Of a stretch of DNA of 64,000 nucleotides, positions 60,461 through 64,000 are shown one piece after another. The stretch covers positions 50,619,389-50,683,388 of the forward strand of contig CANTUZ010000005.1 of the NCBI GenBank assembly GCA_947846985.1, given 5' to 3'. Each line of letters opens with the position of its first letter. The stretch's first letter is position 1. The stretch comes from Fratercula arctica (taxonomy: Eukaryota; Chordata; Aves; Charadriiformes; Alcidae). Both the position numbers and the translations under genes were made by a program. The notes under the pieces are model-generated. The model saw only the letters and a list, made by a program, of their open reading frames with translations, ran no database searches and was not told the origin of the DNA.

Positions 60461-63400
60461 GTACCCCAGAGCCTTCATTGCCATCAGTTGCTTTCCCACG
60501 TCTGAACAACCAGTGTGCTTCACTAAAAGAACTGTTCCTGTATCATCCACTGTTCTTTGCCTGCAGAACTCAATCATGCTTGAAGAGGTATAGTTGGAAT
60601 AATTTCCTTTGCAGAGCTTATGCTCTACAGTCATAGTTCTCAGTTTTCCAGGAAAACGTTACTCTTTCAGCTTTTTAAGATAAGTGTCTCTTACCAATTG
60701 TATCGTTTCTACAGCACCATGGTTACTCTTGATTTCCAGGTCTCATAGTTTCCAGGCTAACCATTAACTCCTGCTTGATTTCAATTGCTCTTTACTACTT
60801 GAATTCCTACAACTGGCAATTATTTCCTTTTCTTTTTTTGGGGGGAATGGGGGACATAACACGCTCAGAGGCATCAACAGATTAATCTTTCTGCTGTATA
60901 TGACTGCATGGTTGCAAAAGATGTCCTTATTGTACAAGTTTGATGCACTAGACCCCACCTGAGCTCCAAGTTTGACCTAAACTGTCTCATCAGCCTTTAG
61001 AACTGGCTTTTTTGGTAATTCCACCTGAGATGGACATACAGTATGTATTTTTTGAGTCTAACCCACTATGACCATTATAAGGTTATAACTTGCCCCAGTC
61101 AAGAGATGTATCTGTGTACTGTCTAAAGCTAGCACTGCATGTGTTCCCATCATATAATGCAGCTATAGTGACTGTCATGTGTTGTGTGCAGATAAAGCAT
61201 GACTGACTTTACATCTTCCTGTTCACTGCTATCATGTGACACATGGATGAAAATGGAAGGATCTACATACATCCCATACAATCTGTTGCCCTCAGCGACA
61301 GCCTGTTCAGATGAACAAGCAAAGGTCTTGTAGTGCTTTACTCCTATTTTGTCATGCAAGCCTAAATTGCTCAAGTCATGACTGATATTTTATTGCCACA
61401 CCAATTACAGTGAAATAGCAGTTGCTCCTTTGAAATTACTCTTGGGTGTTGGATTGCAGATTTCAAATCAGGCTGTAGTGAGTAAGAAAGTCTTTCTAAG
61501 AAGAAAAGAAGGCTTCCCTACAAAGAGGTTTCTCTCCCACTAGTTTCCCAGATGTTAAAAAAACAGCTTAACAAAAAGCTGCAGACTACTCCAAAATTTG
61601 TTGAAAAGGAGGTTTCAGAGAAATATTTGGATTTTGTGGGGTCAAAATAAGAGTAATGTAAGCAGGTAATAAGCTTTCATGCTTTTTAAAAATAATAAAA
61701 TAATCAAGGTGGACTTTGTGGCTTACCTCTTTGCTTTACTTCAACACTCCTCAAAATCATTAAAATAAAAAGCTGATGTAAGTAGACACTACATGTGATA
61801 TCCAGAGGGTGTCTAGTGTGCAACCCCATCATGCTCTAAGTCAGCACTAAGTAGTAATAGACTCAGTAATCTGGAAGGTAAAAAATGTTTCTGCTGGAAA
61901 CAATTATTCTGTTAGCTGGAAAATTAAACAGGAGTTTAACTGCAAACTGCTGGTCTCAATGTAAGTACTGATAGGCTGTGTGTCTTGGAAAGATTTTATA
62001 TAAAAAATCAAGATAATTTTTACTGGAAGTTTACCACTGAAGGGGCATTTTTGCAAGAAATCTACTTGTGAAATGCCCCAGAACAATTCTTCAAATAACA
62101 AGAAGCTTTTAAAATTGGTGAAAAAAGATCCATTCAGGCACTTTTTCCTAGGTCTTAAGCCATTGCATTATTACTGAAGGCTTGTTTCAAGAGTAACATA
62201 TGTTGGTTTTTTTAGCTTTACTAGTATCTGTGTTAATTCACTAAGCAGGGCAGTAGTAGTTTGTTTTCTGGAGCTGAAAGAGATGGCGAGAAATAGACTG
62301 CTTTTAACTCCTTGTAATAGTGGCAAGGAAAAGTGCTCAGGAAGATTACATAACTACTATTCTTCTAACCTTAGTTTGCTATTCTGTTTTAGATTTATTA
62401 TGTGCTTTACTTAACATGGCATCACTTAAATGAGAAGCAAATCTGATGAATGTTCTAGTAAGTTACTCAATTAAAGCGATAGGAGATGCCTAATAAATGA
62501 CTAACAACAAAGTGTTTTCACAGCAACTATTTGATCACTAGATAAAAATCCCATTGGTCTGTAATTCACCTGGGTTTAGTGATGGGAAAACTGATCTTTA
62601 TGATAAAGTCTTTACTACCAAAGAAATGACCTTTTTTTGAGAGCACACAGATGTTGTGAAACTACAGCTAAGGTTAATTCAACGCTTAGAATTTTCTTGA
62701 CTAGATCTTTCAGCACTACTTGTATTACCTGCTGGCGTTTGTTATAACTGTTGTTTAATGCAGCTTTTGCTTTTAAGTATTAATGAGTCTTGCTTACATT
62801 TTACTGCTGTGGTGCCATTGTTTTGTCATATATATTTGGAACAAATAAATTAATGTTTAGATACATGAAGTGAAATACACTACGTATTTATGTCCTAGTT
62901 TAATTACAGCCTATAACGGGCAAGAGTACATCCTTTCTATTTTTTATGTTCTTCCAGACAGTCTGTTAGTTCAATATGCAATGTGTAGAGAAAAGCCACC
63001 TAAATAGTCTCAGCATTTGAGATGTTTGTTATTTGACCTTAAATTCAGTCTCCTGAGTAGAAGACCGAGATAACTGGATTATTTTTGCAAAGTGACCCAC
63101 TCATGGGAACAACACTTGATGGCACTGTTTTCAGTGTTGCTGAAGCAAATAGTTAGAATTGCGAGTGAAAAGCTGAAGTTAGATAAATTCAACCCAGAGT
63201 TAATGTGTGGTTTCCTAGAACACAGATAACGGAATACTGGACAAACTTACAAGGCGTATGGCAAGCCTTGTCAATACTTAGCATTTCTTCAGAAACATAT
63301 TTTTAGAGACATCTATATCCTATTTAGAGGCAAAATAGAGAAGATGAAGGTAGAGAAATAAACTAAATTGGTACAAGGTCATGCCTGTCCTTGAAGACAG

Positions 63401-63513
63401 AGCTGTGAATCCTGTCATGGATTGTTGTTCCTCTCCTGGGCCTGGAGGATTAAAGGAAGTTACCTAATCAACATACTGCAATAGTGAGTTTATATATCAA
63501 TTGGGAAAATCTT

Positions 63514-63542
63514 TTTTGGTTGGTTCGTTTGGTTGGTTTTTT
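63514..63542. repeat. GGTT-rich tract
   Basis: Irregular TGGTTGGTTCGTTTGGTTGG repeat, similar in style to the other G/T tracts in the window. Confidence 0.75.
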
Positions 63543-63661
63543 TGACTGCAGCTGGTGACAAATTATGGAAAGTTAGTATTTGAAGAGAATTAGGGGTTGT
63601 TCTTTTTGATTCCAAGAGATCGAATCTCACTCATATTCAGTATCAAACTGTCAGCTTTCGT

Positions 63662-63663
<2 letters not shown>

Positions 63664-63697
<34 letters not shown>
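63664..63697. repeat. 34-base poly-T tract
   Basis: The longest homopolymer in the window. No recognisable retrocopy body adjoins it on the minus strand (positions above 63697). Confidence 0.95.
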
Positions 63698-63698
<1 letters not shown>

Positions 63699-64000
63699 GA
63701 CTAGTTTAGTTGTCATTAACTCTAGGGGTTTTTTTTTGTGTTTCCTGCAACATTGATGTCATTGATGCCTACTTAGTCCCTGTCACTTCAGGGCATTGGT
63801 ACCTTTGTCTATTCTGTTCTCTGGCTGTGGCATTCAGAGGTGTGCTGTACACAGGATTGAAGTACCCTAACTCAAGGGACTGGGTTCAGATTGGAGAACT
63901 GCCTGGATTTTAATGTCCCAGAATATGCAAGAGGTCAGAGTAGATTATCTGATTGTCTCTCTCAGCTCTAAACATCATGGAAAATCATGCGTATTCCCTG

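Larger units (their letters stand above)
56435..64000. other. Unique noncoding DNA right of the ERV
   Basis: About 7.5 kb with simple repeats listed separately and no recognised gene. A possible degraded LINE-like ORF at 60145-60345 (minus) is treated under findings. Other open frames are short and unremarkable. Confidence 0.6.

Noticed and set aside
1..64000. CRISPR arrays, bacterial operons, riboswitches, rRNA
   Set aside because: No regularly spaced direct repeats, Shine-Dalgarno-linked ORFs or conserved RNA folds are visible. The window is vertebrate nuclear DNA.

Overview
The window looks like nuclear DNA from a bird, most likely a neoavian species. It is AT-rich and CpG-poor, has no dense ORF structure, and carries chicken-repeat-1 (CR1) LINEs and an avian ERVL-class retrovirus with its characteristic LTRs. 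No bacterial-style operons, rRNA, tRNA or CRISPR arrays are visible. I found no gene I can name; the window is probably intergenic or lies inside a very large intron. Everything clearly protein-coding is decayed mobile-element sequence.

Layout. 1-6.8 kb: unique AT-rich DNA with small simple repeats, including a (TG)n/(CG)n tract with Z-DNA potential. 6.8-7.1 kb: an old CR1 3' end. 7.1-28.2 kb: mostly unique DNA with a 361-bp CCTT/CCCT microsatellite (12.9 kb), a perfect 20-bp inverted repeat (20.6 kb) and two weakly supported splice-flanked exon candidates (9.4 kb plus strand, 24.7 kb minus strand). 28.25-31.25 kb: a long, 5'-truncated, minus-strand CR1 with recognisable endonuclease and reverse transcriptase remnants, interrupted by a second CR1 fragment. 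31.2-52.3 kb: unique DNA, a long poly-T abutting an unidentified minus-strand ORF (33.5 kb), a GC-rich patch (32.7 kb), and a solo ERVL-type LTR (35.65-35.94 kb, minus strand). 52.3-56.4 kb: a 5'-truncated ERVL provirus on the plus strand (protease, RT, RNase H, integrase, 3' LTR), broken by stops, frameshifts and active-site changes. 56.4-64 kb: an AAT microsatellite, T/G-rich tracts, and otherwise unique DNA.

The elements do not form a working pathway. The CR1 and ERV copies are inactive by sequence, although their reading frames still identify the families. The most useful leads are the candidate exons, the 20-bp hairpin, the poly-T-linked ORF, and the hydrophobic ORF between integrase and LTR in the ERV. 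All are modest, and I see no convincing new biological system.
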